64,000 nt of DNA from Corylus avellana (Eukaryota; Streptophyta; Magnoliopsida; Fagales; Betulaceae). How positions within the stretch are numbered: position 1 is the first letter of the stretch; each line of letters starts with the position of its first letter. The position numbers and the translations under genes were made by a program. The stretch is taken from assembly GCF_901000735.1 (NCBI RefSeq), contig NC_081543.1, positions 33,130,771 to 33,194,770 of the forward strand. The letters run 5' to 3'. This document shows, in pieces, positions 26,101 through 33,514 of this stretch. A model generated the notes under the pieces. That model did not search any database, was not told where the DNA came from, and was given only the letters and a program-made list of their open reading frames with translations.

Positions 26101-26546
26101 CCAGAAACAATTTCTTTCGGAATCACTGATGAATTGGAAATCTTTCCTGAACCAGTTCTGGTATTAGGCAGTTCATCAACTGAAAACTTCATTCGCTTGA
26201 CACTCGCATCCTCATCATTCCTCTCTACCGAGGAGATTCTGTCCGGAGAACACCCTGGCGCAGAATTCTCTCTAAAATCCTCAGATATGTTATAAAAGTC
26301 CTCTAGATGTATATTTTTAGAGGAAGACTGACTTGTTACAACTGAGTTTTCACTGTTAGAACAGAATGATGTATCTGTATTCTTACCAGACTCACAATCT
26401 AAGTTAATTACTCCAGTAACAAGACACGTCTTAGTAGTGTGATCAGTGTCATTCCCAAACAAGACCTCTCGGAAAATACTGCGCTCATCATTTGATCCCT
26501 CAAAGCCATCATCACACAAATCCTCAATTTCTTGGCTCAGTAACAT
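4998..26546 (-). CDS. IDM1: IDM1/ROS4-like PHD-finger histone acetyltransferase
   Basis: Arabidopsis IDM1 acetylates histone H3 at methylated loci so that ROS1-type glycosylases can remove DNA methylation. Exons (minus): 26546-23607, 13703-13580, 12926-12844, 10601-10360, 8113-8027, 7266-7167 (second copy 6615-6516), 5990-5789, 5692-4998. Using one copy of the duplicated exon gives 1,490 residues, longer than Arabidopsis IDM1. Exon 1 (980 residues) holds a conserved block near 280-340 ([20 protein letters not shown]), a basic stretch, a Tify/Jas-like block ([18 protein letters not shown]) and the first PHD half ([20 protein letters not shown], 953-972). Exons 2-3 finish this and give a second zinc module (CQICGEL, CSQCEHKYHEACM). 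Exons 4-7 encode the GNAT fold, with [11 protein letters not shown] as the acetyl-CoA loop. The tail is acidic and not conserved. The start is [18 protein letters not shown]; a TTG lies further upstream. Confidence 0.9.
6141..6350. mobile_element. Degenerate Mutator-like MITE, related to the MORF8-like intron copy
   Basis: The left part contains CCAAATTGGTTGGAGG and the right end reads AACTCTGTCC. These correspond to CCAAATTGGGTTGGAGG and AACTCTATCC of the better preserved element at 58542-58779. It lies between IDM1-like exons 6 and 7. No clear target duplication was seen. Confidence 0.5.
6316..6877. repeat. Left copy of a near-identical duplicated segment ending at an assembly gap
   Basis: Matches 6978-7531 almost base for base, with scattered substitutions and a 10-base indel near 6419. 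It contains the second copy of IDM1-like exon 6 (6615-6516). It ends exactly at the N-run with GTTCTTT, which recurs at 7525-7531 in the right copy. Confidence 0.9.
6878..6977. other. Assembly gap of exactly 100 N
   Basis: The run of N is exactly 100 bases, the usual placeholder for a gap of unknown size. Its flanks are overlapping copies of the same sequence. Confidence 0.98.
6978..7531. repeat. Right copy of the duplicated segment, with IDM1-like exon 6
   Basis: Begins GCAATATTATAGTCTGG, equivalent to 6316 onward, and holds exon 6 at 7266-7167 with intact splice sites. Unlike the left copy it continues without a break toward exon 5, so it is the copy taken as primary. Confidence 0.9.
8945..9290 (-). 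mobile_element. LINE 3'-end remnant in IDM1-like intron 4
   Basis: A T-run near 8947 (poly-A tail on the minus strand) is followed by the shared LINE tail features seen in the 14.3 kb copy: GGTACACAAAAGTATACAAG, CACCTAGCTAGGA and TCCCACGGTCCTCAGAACTT. Only a few hundred bases remain. No open frame of note. Confidence 0.65.
9895..10040. mobile_element. Small foldback MITE in IDM1-like intron 4
   Basis: Left arm TTTCACACCGACTAACGTGG pairs with right arm CCACATTAGCCGGTGTGAAA; both continue into TGTTTTAAGT / ACTTAAAACA. Arms are about 50 bp around a short T-rich centre. Family and target duplication not determined. Confidence 0.65.
10621..10940 (+). mobile_element. Miniature LTR element (TRIM-like) in IDM1-like intron 3
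   Basis: Order of parts: a short 5' LTR TGTTAGGATA...GATTTAACA (10621-10694), a primer-binding-like site TGGTATCAGAATC right after it (initiator-Met tRNA type, partly mismatched), a polypurine tract GAGGGGGAG (10916-10924), and a truncated 3' LTR TGTTAGAATATTAACA (10925-10940). The interior contains an imperfect direct repeat of about 95 bp (CACCTCTCATTTTCAAT at about 10744 and 10845). No protein is encoded. A relative lies at 26885-27066 in the opposite orientation. Confidence 0.6.
11388..11850. mobile_element. Long-TIR foldback element with G/C-rich centre, IDM1-like intron 3
   Basis: Ends GGGTAAATA and TATTTACCC. Long inverted arms include TTTACTCCATGAGTAATTGC against GCAATTACTCAAGGAGTACA. 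The flanks are T/A-rich and nearly alike (TTTTATTTA and TTTATTTTA), so a 9-bp Mutator-type duplication is possible. The centre (about 11608-11650) has GGGGTGGCCGGCGCACCCC and GGGGGTGGC. Confidence 0.7.
11962..12132. mobile_element. Foldback MITE, IDM1-like intron 3
   Basis: About 60-bp arms: CCAAATTTTCTCCTCAAAAG ... GATGTGTTACCATCCC on the left against GAGATGGTGACACATC ... CTTTTAGAGAAAATTTTGG on the right. Non-coding. Confidence 0.65.
12205..12408. mobile_element. hAT-type MITE with 8-bp target duplication
   Basis: Terminal repeats CAGGAGCGGAACTA and TAGTTCTGCCCCTG. Both sides are flanked by TTTGTAGA (12197-12204 and 12409-12416). An 8-bp duplication with CAGG/CAGGGGC-type ends is the hAT pattern. 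204 bp, no coding capacity. Confidence 0.85.
14076..14102. repeat. (GA)n microsatellite in IDM1-like intron 2 to LINE spacer
   Basis: Uninterrupted GA dinucleotides from about 14076. The rest of 13704-14337 is AT-rich intron with nothing else recognisable. Confidence 0.9.
14338..19690 (-). mobile_element. Old, broken L1-type LINE filling much of IDM1-like intron 1
   Basis: Read on the minus strand from about 19.69 kb. First comes a gag-like low-homology stretch. An endonuclease N-terminus follows near 19140 ([20 protein letters not shown], then [10 protein letters not shown]). Next are reverse-transcriptase pieces at 18303-17015 ([36 protein letters not shown]), then the zinc-knuckle tail at 16680-15690. 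The 3' end is at about 14338 with a residual T-run. Many stops and frameshifts show it is dead. It is interrupted by the younger LINE at 14573-15653. Confidence 0.85.
14573..15653 (-). mobile_element. Younger 5'-truncated LINE nested in the older LINE
   Basis: Inserted within the older copy and flanked by CGGTCCTCAAAACTT at about 14534-14548 and 15653-15667; the T-run after the left copy (minus-strand poly-A) belongs to this insertion, so its true left edge is nearer 14549. It keeps one open frame of about 300 residues (15677-14709, including target sequence). This is the C-terminal part of LINE ORF2: [16 protein letters not shown], then [14 protein letters not shown], and the zinc-binding knuckle [18 protein letters not shown]. 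The RT and endonuclease are missing by 5' truncation. Confidence 0.88.
19755..20047. repeat. Imperfect tandem duplication of about 150 bp
   Basis: GAAGCTCGACAATTGAACCA (19853) recurs as GAAGCTCGACAATTGGACCA (20010), each followed by TTGAAGTGCTAAGCGGG or a one-base variant. It may be the 5' part of the LINE or an unrelated repeat. Confidence 0.7.
20406..21819 (+). mobile_element. Small non-autonomous LTR retroelement in IDM1-like intron 1
   Basis: 5' LTR 20406-20570 (TGTTAG...TATTGACA) is followed directly by a primer-binding site TGGTAGCAGAGC (one mismatch to TGGTATCAGAGC, initiator-Met tRNA). A polypurine tract GAGGGGGAG precedes the 3' LTR 21578-21819 (TGTTAG...TATTAACA). The LTRs share GGGTTAGTAAGTAATTAGGG and the following bases. 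The 3' copy is about 80 bp longer, and a second GGGGGAG tract at 21652 could be an alternative LTR start. Flanks GCTTT / GCTTC fit a 5-bp duplication with one change. The interior is about 1 kb with no gag-pol, so it must have moved with enzymes from another element. Confidence 0.8.
21238..21500 (+). repeat. 31-bp-period degenerate tandem repeats inside the small LTR element
   Basis: GATCCGACCGGCCTTGGTGT recurs with variants at roughly 21247, 21330 and 21361, then more degenerate copies near 21394, 21421 and 21452. Upstream (21040-21170) related TCCGGCGAAG / TCCGGCAAG units repeat as well. No protein assigned. Confidence 0.75.
21990..22260 (-). mobile_element. LINE remnant in IDM1-like intron 1
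   Basis: AACTAATTACTAAAGGAGCTAG is close to AACTAATCACCAAAGGAGCTAG in the LINE near 464-485. It is followed by the same kind of tail (GTCCTAGTAGAGTTCTCAAAAC, then CCATATACACCACA). Short and heavily decayed. Confidence 0.5.
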
Positions 26547-26884
26547 CTCTACCAACTGATTGCAGTTCCAATTATCTACATTCTATTTCCTCTGCCCTAC
26601 ATATAATTAGCATCAGAAAAGGCAAGGTCTACCACATTGGAAATCAATGTGGTAAAGAGTTACCAGATTTCTCTACTCATAAATCAATTGTACAAAAGAA
26701 ACTAATGAACTTCATCTTCTTGATTGATCTGCCATTCAGTCCGTATAAAATCATATCACCCAGCCTTTGACTTGCTGAACTTAGGCTAAAACATCCAGTA
26801 ATTCCTACAAAATCGGCATTAACAAGGAAAAGCATTATTCAAAATGTTAAATCACCACTTATCTCAAAAGCATAAGCTTGTAGG

Positions 26885-27066
26885 AATGGAAAAATTTAAT
26901 CATTTAATCAACATTTTAAAACTTTCCCTCACGTGTGGGCTCAAACTCCCTTTTAATAGGTGAAACCCATTACGTGGAATATTTTAATTAAATGGATGGT
27001 AAATTGACAGAATCAGGATTTGAACTAAGGACCTCTGCTCTAATACCATGTTGTAAGTTTTGCATG
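26885..27066 (-). mobile_element. TRIM-like LTR remnant upstream of IDM1-like CDS
   Basis: On the minus strand: a primer-site-like TGGTATTAGAGCAGAGG, an interior matching the 10621-10940 element (CCATTTAATTAAAATATTCCACGT, CACACGTGAGGG), then a TGTTGATTAAATGATTAAATTT end like that element's LTR. It lies in the probable 5' UTR intron of the IDM1-like gene. Confidence 0.55.
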
Positions 27067-27103
27067 AAAAATATTAAAGAGAAAGAGGAGCCTTATTTCT
27101 CAT

Positions 27104-27269
27104 GAATAATGCTATTAGGAGGACTAGCTCCTTGTGTCCTCCCAAAGGTGACTTGGCTTCTAAAATCACCATTGAATGTGAGATGATCATTATTGGATTT
27201 TGATCTATTGGTGATTTTAAATGACACATCACATTTGGGAGGACTCTAGTTCTCCTTATTGCATTACTC
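27104..27269. mobile_element. Mutator-type MITE with 9-bp target duplication
   Basis: ATTTCTCAT flanks both sides (27095-27103 and 27270-27278). Terminal repeats GAATAATGCTATTAGGAGGA and, inverted, GAGTAATGCAATAAGGAGAA. 166 bp. A related fragment lies at about 37085-37200. Confidence 0.85.
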
Positions 27270-28588
27270 ATTTCTCATACATAGCCTACCTCACAATCTT
27301 ATTATATATAGGTTTTGAGGGATATAACAATGACTAAAATACCCCAAACCCTAATACACTCTTCAAATAGCTCATGTAACAAGATTGTTTAAAAAGGAAC
27401 AGATACATTTTAGGACAAGCTTATCACGCTTTCCATTGTTGTAAGCTACGACTACCATGTACATACATTCAAAAAGTCCAACGAATATGGAAAGATACGA
27501 AAAGTTTATTCTCTTTACCATTTCATACATAAAACCACTCAATCCCGATTGAAGTATCAATCTAGTGCAGGAATTAAACAGGGAAAAAAAAGCTGTGTAG
27601 GTCCCTTCTGTAAAAGGTTCAATTCTCCAATATATGTTTTAACCCATGTTTATCATATGTCCCTTTTCTTATTATCTTTTGGCAATGTAACTTAGCTTAG
27701 CTTTATCAGAGTAACGGAGCTTAATTAGTAAATATTGAAACATACAGTTTAATAAAGGCATGTAACCAGCAAGTTTAAGATAACCGTCACAGTTCATATG
27801 CATGCAAGGGCAAACAATAACTCATGAAAGCAAAACACTAAAAAATAAAAATTAAGTTTGATTCATTTCTAGTATTCCTACATTCCACCTTCAGAAAAAC
27901 ATATCTAAAATTGATAATAATGCAGATATATGATGACAAGGAAATTTACTAGGTTGCATACCCTAGTAAATTTTTTCCTTGTAGCCAGCCCAATTTTTTC
28001 CTTGTAGCCAGCCCAATTTTAGCCAGCCCTTCACTGAAGCCCTAAAATAGAACATGGAACAAGAAATAAAATATTCAAATTCCCAAGACTAGAAAACGAG
28101 GCAATACGGTGAAATAGGGTCTGAGATTCACCGAGCAAAAGAGATCATATGCACATTGATCATGACAATACTGTGAGAATCGTAATACCTATCGGACAGA
28201 TCCCAACTTTTTAATATCAATCTATAAAAATATATTACATATTAGAAGGAGAGCGAGAAAGAGTGAGAGATAGCCATAAATTATCCTACAAGCAATAGCA
28301 TAAATCATCCATGCATTCAATCAAAAGAGCATGAAACCACATAAACAGAACAAAATAAAAAACCCACGAACATTTCCCAACAATTCTTTAAGCTCATTTC
28401 CAGGAATGAATGATTACTCAACAATCAAAAGCATAAAAGCCCAAGAAAAGACCCACTTTTTTGCATATCAAGACCCAAAATTACTCCCAGCAATCATCAT
28501 TTCACTCTTTCCAGAACCACATTCAATAATTTCACACACTAAAAAAAAAAAAAAACTAAAAAACTAAAAACTACCCACAAAAACGCTC

Positions 28589-28880
28589 ACCTTTGCAATG
28601 CATTTTCCTGAGCAACGTGCAAACAAGATCAAGGAAAAAAAACCAGGAATCAGGGTTCTAATTTGAAGAAGCTTAATGGGTTTTGCAGAGAGAAAAAGAG
28701 AGAGAATCGTGGAAGACTGGGGAAAAGGAAGTTGCCTTTGGCCTCCTCCTCACCTGCACAATAGACCAAACCCAACAGTAAAAGAGAGAGCTTTGGGAAA
28801 CCCGAACAGTGCTGCGAGTACAACAGATGGCATGTATTCTCTCTCCCTCCCCCCTCAAAAACCTCACTCTTTCTCTCTCC
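28589..28880 (-). promoter_or_regulatory. Probable first (5' UTR) exon of the IDM1-like gene
   Basis: On the minus strand a CT/GA-rich leader ends TTGCAAAG|GTGAGCG, a strong donor at 28588. A matching acceptor TGCAATCAG lies 10 bases before the TTG that precedes the CDS start (about 26556). The spliced leader would contain a short upstream frame beginning ATGCATTGC. This is inferred from splice signals only. Confidence 0.4.
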
Positions 28881-29437
28881 AACTCGCTTTCCCATGTGAG
28901 TGTTTATGTCATCTTTTTGTACCCTCAAAAACTACTTTTCTTTAAAAAAAATGTTTCATTTTTTATGGATTATCATTCTGGCACCTGATATTGGTCATGG
29001 GTTTTCGATTTGCTTTTGCCATTTCTGAATAGTTTATGGTAAACAAAGAGGTGTAGTCAGTGTAGCTGGAGCCTGGGGGCATTAAGATACCATAATGCTA
29101 TAATAATACTAACATTTTTGGATATATTATTCGCCACCAAAGAGGAAGAACTCATCATATGGGCAAAGAGAGTTGCTGAGAAAGGGTCTTTTATGGCTTT
29201 TTAATTCATTCTCCTGTATACAATTTGGGTTTTTATTCTGGCATAGGAGTGAGGCTGGGGTGGGGAAGAAAAGAGCAAGAGAGAAGGAAAAGAATTTTCC
29301 CTAACATTAATAAAAGATGGCAAATGGAAACAAAATAATGCAACTTTGGTTTTATTTTGGGTAAGAATAATCCTACATACTACACTCTATCTCACTAATG
29401 CGTTAAATGCCAATCAGCTTTTAAATCAGCTATTAAA

Positions 29438-29810
29438 CTATCACCCTCAAACTATTACTTAATTGATAATATCATCTCAAAACTTCGATCGTGACAATGT
29501 CACTCCCAAACTATAAAAAATTGTCAATATCCTCATTTTAAGGATAAAAACACCCTTAATAAAAATAAAAATAAAAACTGAAGTGAAAATCTTAAAACTT
29601 TTCTTTTTCTTTTAAGGAAAAAAAAAGTTTTTGTTTTTTATAGGACTACTTTTTATCTTTTTGACAAAAATGTAGGGCTATTTTTGTCTTTTTTGTTGGC
29701 CTTGAATGGGACATTGACAATTTTTTTTGTAGTTTAGGGCGAACATTATCTCAATTAAAAGTCTTAAAAAAAACATTATCAATTAAGTAATAATTTGATG
29801 ACAATGTGTA
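29438..29810. mobile_element. Long-arm foldback element in the IDM1-like / DJ-1 divergent spacer
   Basis: Left arm AAACTATTACTTAATTGATA pairs with TATCAATTAAGTAATAATTT on the right. A second paired block is TATAAAAAATTGTCAATATCC against GGACATTGACAATTTTTTTTGTAG. Non-coding. The rest of 28930-31400 holds only AT-rich spacer. Confidence 0.7.
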
Positions 29811-31341
29811 GACTTTTTCTAAAAAATAAATTAAAAACTGTTAGATATTATGGCATCAACCCATTAAAATAAGTTGGGACGAGGGTGTAGCAGGTAACAT
29901 TTCTGTTCTACAAATAATATTCTCGTTTTACCCTCATCTCTTTGAGTAAATACAAAAGTGTTTATTTGCTTTTTTATTTTATTTTTGTTAATGTAATAGC
30001 AGAATGACACAATGACGCCAATCTAATAAATAAAAGTACGACTTATAAAAAAAAATAAATAAATAAATAAAAGTACAATTAATGAAGGTGTACGTACCAC
30101 TAGTCTTTGCTGAAATCTTGGGCAACCTAGTCCTAGTGTATCCTAAGTTAGTGTGCTTTATAGTCATGTTAAATGGTACATGAAATCAAGCCCGTACATT
30201 GGTCAAAAAGATCTGGCGGGCTATTATGATACAATTATGAATTAGCTCATTTTTAGCTTCTGCATCATTTATTAGGACTTTAACTAATTTCTCCATATAT
30301 CTTATTAATATTAGTCGTCTTAAATTTTTATTGATGTTTTGGTGGGACTGAATCAAATTACGGCTCAATCAAACTTGAGAGAACGCTTACTGTTCTTATC
30401 GTCTAGGCTTCTCGTGTACGACTCCCAACAAATAGGTGATACATAAAATAATCACAATTAATCTTTCAAGTCTACCTTTTTAACTCCCCATAAATAATAA
30501 TAATAATTATTGATGTTCACGTCACTAATCTTGAATTGAGGCCAACAAATCGGGAAAATTGTACGTATGCAAGACATGAGACGAACATGATCAAATTAGT
30601 ACAGTTCATGTGTTTTTTTTTTTTTAGCAGCATGGTACACTTCATGTTATGAGCTTTGCTAACTGAAGAAATATATCTAATGACATCATTTTGATCATAT
30701 GTACGGCATGTCTGTGATGGGCCATTGATTTTTATCTAACTTGTTTTGTCAACTGTTCTCTCAACCTCAAAATAGATAACTTATTACTTTCTGAATTGTC
30801 TTCTAGTGTAAAAAAGTTCATACTTATATATATATATTTCAGAAGAAACTATGTGATTTACATCTTTGTAAAATCATTTTTTATGATTATTATTATTTTT
30901 TTTCTAAGCAAGTAAGGGTTATAAAGATGGATGATTCTCATTCTTTATCCGAAAGAAGAGAGAATACGAGACTAGTCGAAAATACTTTTGAACACAAGAT
31001 TGAAAGCGACCCATCAAATTACATATTGTGCACAAAAAAAAAATGCACAACAAATAAATTCACTCTTGTGATGCTAGCAGCACAGCACAGTAGGGAGTCG
31101 AGGATGATGAAACTTGCCATAATCATTTTAGAATGATGAAACTTGCCATAACATTTTTTTCAATAATTAGATAATCTGCAAACTAAACGAGGCCTAAAAG
31201 GCGAAGGATTTGAAAGGAAAGGCTACAGAAATTGGGCTCTTTACGCTTGCAATTTGCTTAGCATTGGGCCTAAGCGAGCCCATGCTCTCCCTCGCATTCC
31301 CAAACTGTACAAATGATAAATTTCGCTGTTACTGATAGCTT

Positions 31342-31348
31342 ACGTGGC
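31342..31348 (+). promoter_or_regulatory. ABRE/G-box-like ACGTGGC upstream of the DJ-1 gene
   Basis: ACGTGGC is the plant ABRE core; here it is 165 bp before the first in-frame ATG. Stress or ABA response would fit a DJ-1 protein but is inferred. Confidence 0.35.
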
Positions 31349-31480
31349 ATAATCACAACGAATAATGATCTTAAACCGGACAAACATCAACCGTAGAAAG
31401 AACCCCAGACCCATTGCCGCCATATCCGCACGCTACACTAGCTCTCAACTTTCCTCGCCCAGAAGCCCCTAGAACATTCA

Positions 31481-31488
31481 TATATATA
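31481..31488 (+). promoter_or_regulatory. TATA box of the DJ-1 gene
   Basis: TATATATA lies 19 bases before the first in-frame ATG (31507). Usual TATA-to-start spacing would begin transcription at about 31510-31520, downstream of that ATG, which bears on which start codon is used. Confidence 0.5.
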
Positions 31489-31506
31489 CTTTTTCTCCAC
31501 TGGGAA

Positions 31507-33477
31507 ATGGCATTGCGTCACTTCGCCCCTCACTACTCTCTCCTTCGCTTCTCTCACATAAACAGAGTCATTTCTCCGAAGAAGCGCTTCCTCTCCGTCT
31601 CGGCTACAATGGCTTCCTCTGCGCGAAAGGTTAATGCTGTAAATGGAATGGAAAAGCAAAGTCTTGATTTCTTGAGTTTCCTGTTGAAAGGCGTTTGGTT
31701 GACTGATTTTGGTGTTTTTAGGTTTTGGTTCCGATTGCAAATGGTTCGGAGCCGATGGAGGCGGTGATCACGATTGACGTTCTGCGAAGAGCCGGGGCTG
31801 ATGTTACGGTGGCTTCTGTGGAGAAGCAGCTCCGCGTCGACGCTGGCCACGGCGTCAAGATCGTCGCCGATTCTTTGGTTTCTGATTGCGCTGACGGCGT
31901 CTTCGATCTCATCACTCTACCTGTACGATTCTCTCCTCTGTGTGTGGTGCTTGTTGATTGAGCTTGCTACCTTCTTTTGATGGTTGTTTTTGACAAGTTA
32001 ATTAGGCATACTTTCTTTTTAATTTTTTTTTATTTAACATTTGAATTTGTGGAACTTGTTCATCAAGGGAAATCTTGCTTTGTTGAATGATTTTTTTTCT
32101 TTTTTTTAATTTCAATATATATTTTATGTATCTGTTGGCCACTGTTAAATTGTGTGAATGCAGCACTTGTACTTTTCTGGTTTTGTTGTGGAAAAGCCTA
32201 AGGGAAGGAAAACGAAAGAATTTTTTTTTGCACATGGTGAAGTGCATTATGATTGCTCAGGAAAAAAAAGGTAGGACAATATGATTTTATAGGAGAAAGT
32301 AAGATAATAAATTTAAGTTACTTTGATGTGGTTTGTAGAGCATTGATTTCTTATGAAGCAATGTCTAAGGGCGTGTTTGGCCGTTCCATCTTAACAGTTT
32401 TATGATTTCAAATTGTAAATTAAGAACAGTTTGGAGCTGGTAATCAATCAACTAGAATCACATATAGTTGGACAATCAATGGATTGGATGACATCAATTC
32501 ATCTTAGGATTCCATAATTCATCATGTTTCAAAGGTTAGCTATCGTTTGTTTTGATGGCTACTACGTTCTCCGATGATTCCATTTTATATTGTGCATGAA
32601 ATCATATATGCACTGGTATGTACTATATGATTTCCATGTGACTTACAAATTCACCCCTGGAGAAGCATCATTTTCATAATTTTACCAGCAGCTCCCCACC
32701 CAACCTTTTCCAATCACCAAGTAGTGCTTACTTTTTTCTAGTTGGTTACTGAGAGCCCTGATAAATTGACGGGATGAGGTCTTTTCCTTTCTCTCTCTCT
32801 TTGTATCATTCATTCACTAGCTACAAGATTCTACTAATACTGTTAATTTCTTATTCATTGAGTTGTGTTAGAGGTTAACATAGCATTCAATTATTTGCTT
32901 TTTTATCCTATAGGGAGGCATGCCGGGTGCTACCCATCTTAGAGATTGTGCTGTTCTGGAAGGGTTGGTGAAGAAGCAGGCAGCAGATGGGCGGCTTTAT
33001 GCTGCAGTATGCGCTTCACCTGCCGTGGCATTCGGGCCATGGGGTGTGCTGAAGGGCTTGAAAGTAAGCTAGCTAACTGTTTCATTCTCAGCCATCAGAG
33101 TGTGTATTTTAACTTGTTATCTGTGTTGAAAATGATCTCCTGATTGTAATGACTTAAATCAAAAGTTTTGGGTGTATTGGTTTTGATAGGCAACCTGTTA
33201 TCCATCGTTTATGGAGCAATTAGCCCCTTGTGCAACTGCCGTCGAATCAAGAGTGCAAGTGGATGGCAGAGTTGTCACAAGTCGTGGACCTGGAACTACC
33301 ATGGAGTTTTCTGTTGCGCTGGTTGAGCAATTGTACGGGAAAGAGAAAGCTAATGAAGTTTCTGGGCCAATGGTATTTACATTTTCTCTAGTATATTCTT
33401 TTTCTTACTTGCATTCCCTCCTATCTCTCTCTTCTTCTTCTTCTTCTTCTTTTCTTTTCTTTTTTTTAAAAAAAAAT

Positions 33478-33514
<37 letters not shown>

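Noticed and set aside
28650..28945. 90-codon frames near 28.7-28.9 kb on both strands
   Set aside because: CT/GA-rich leader sequence lacking stops; better explained as the IDM1-like 5' UTR exon.
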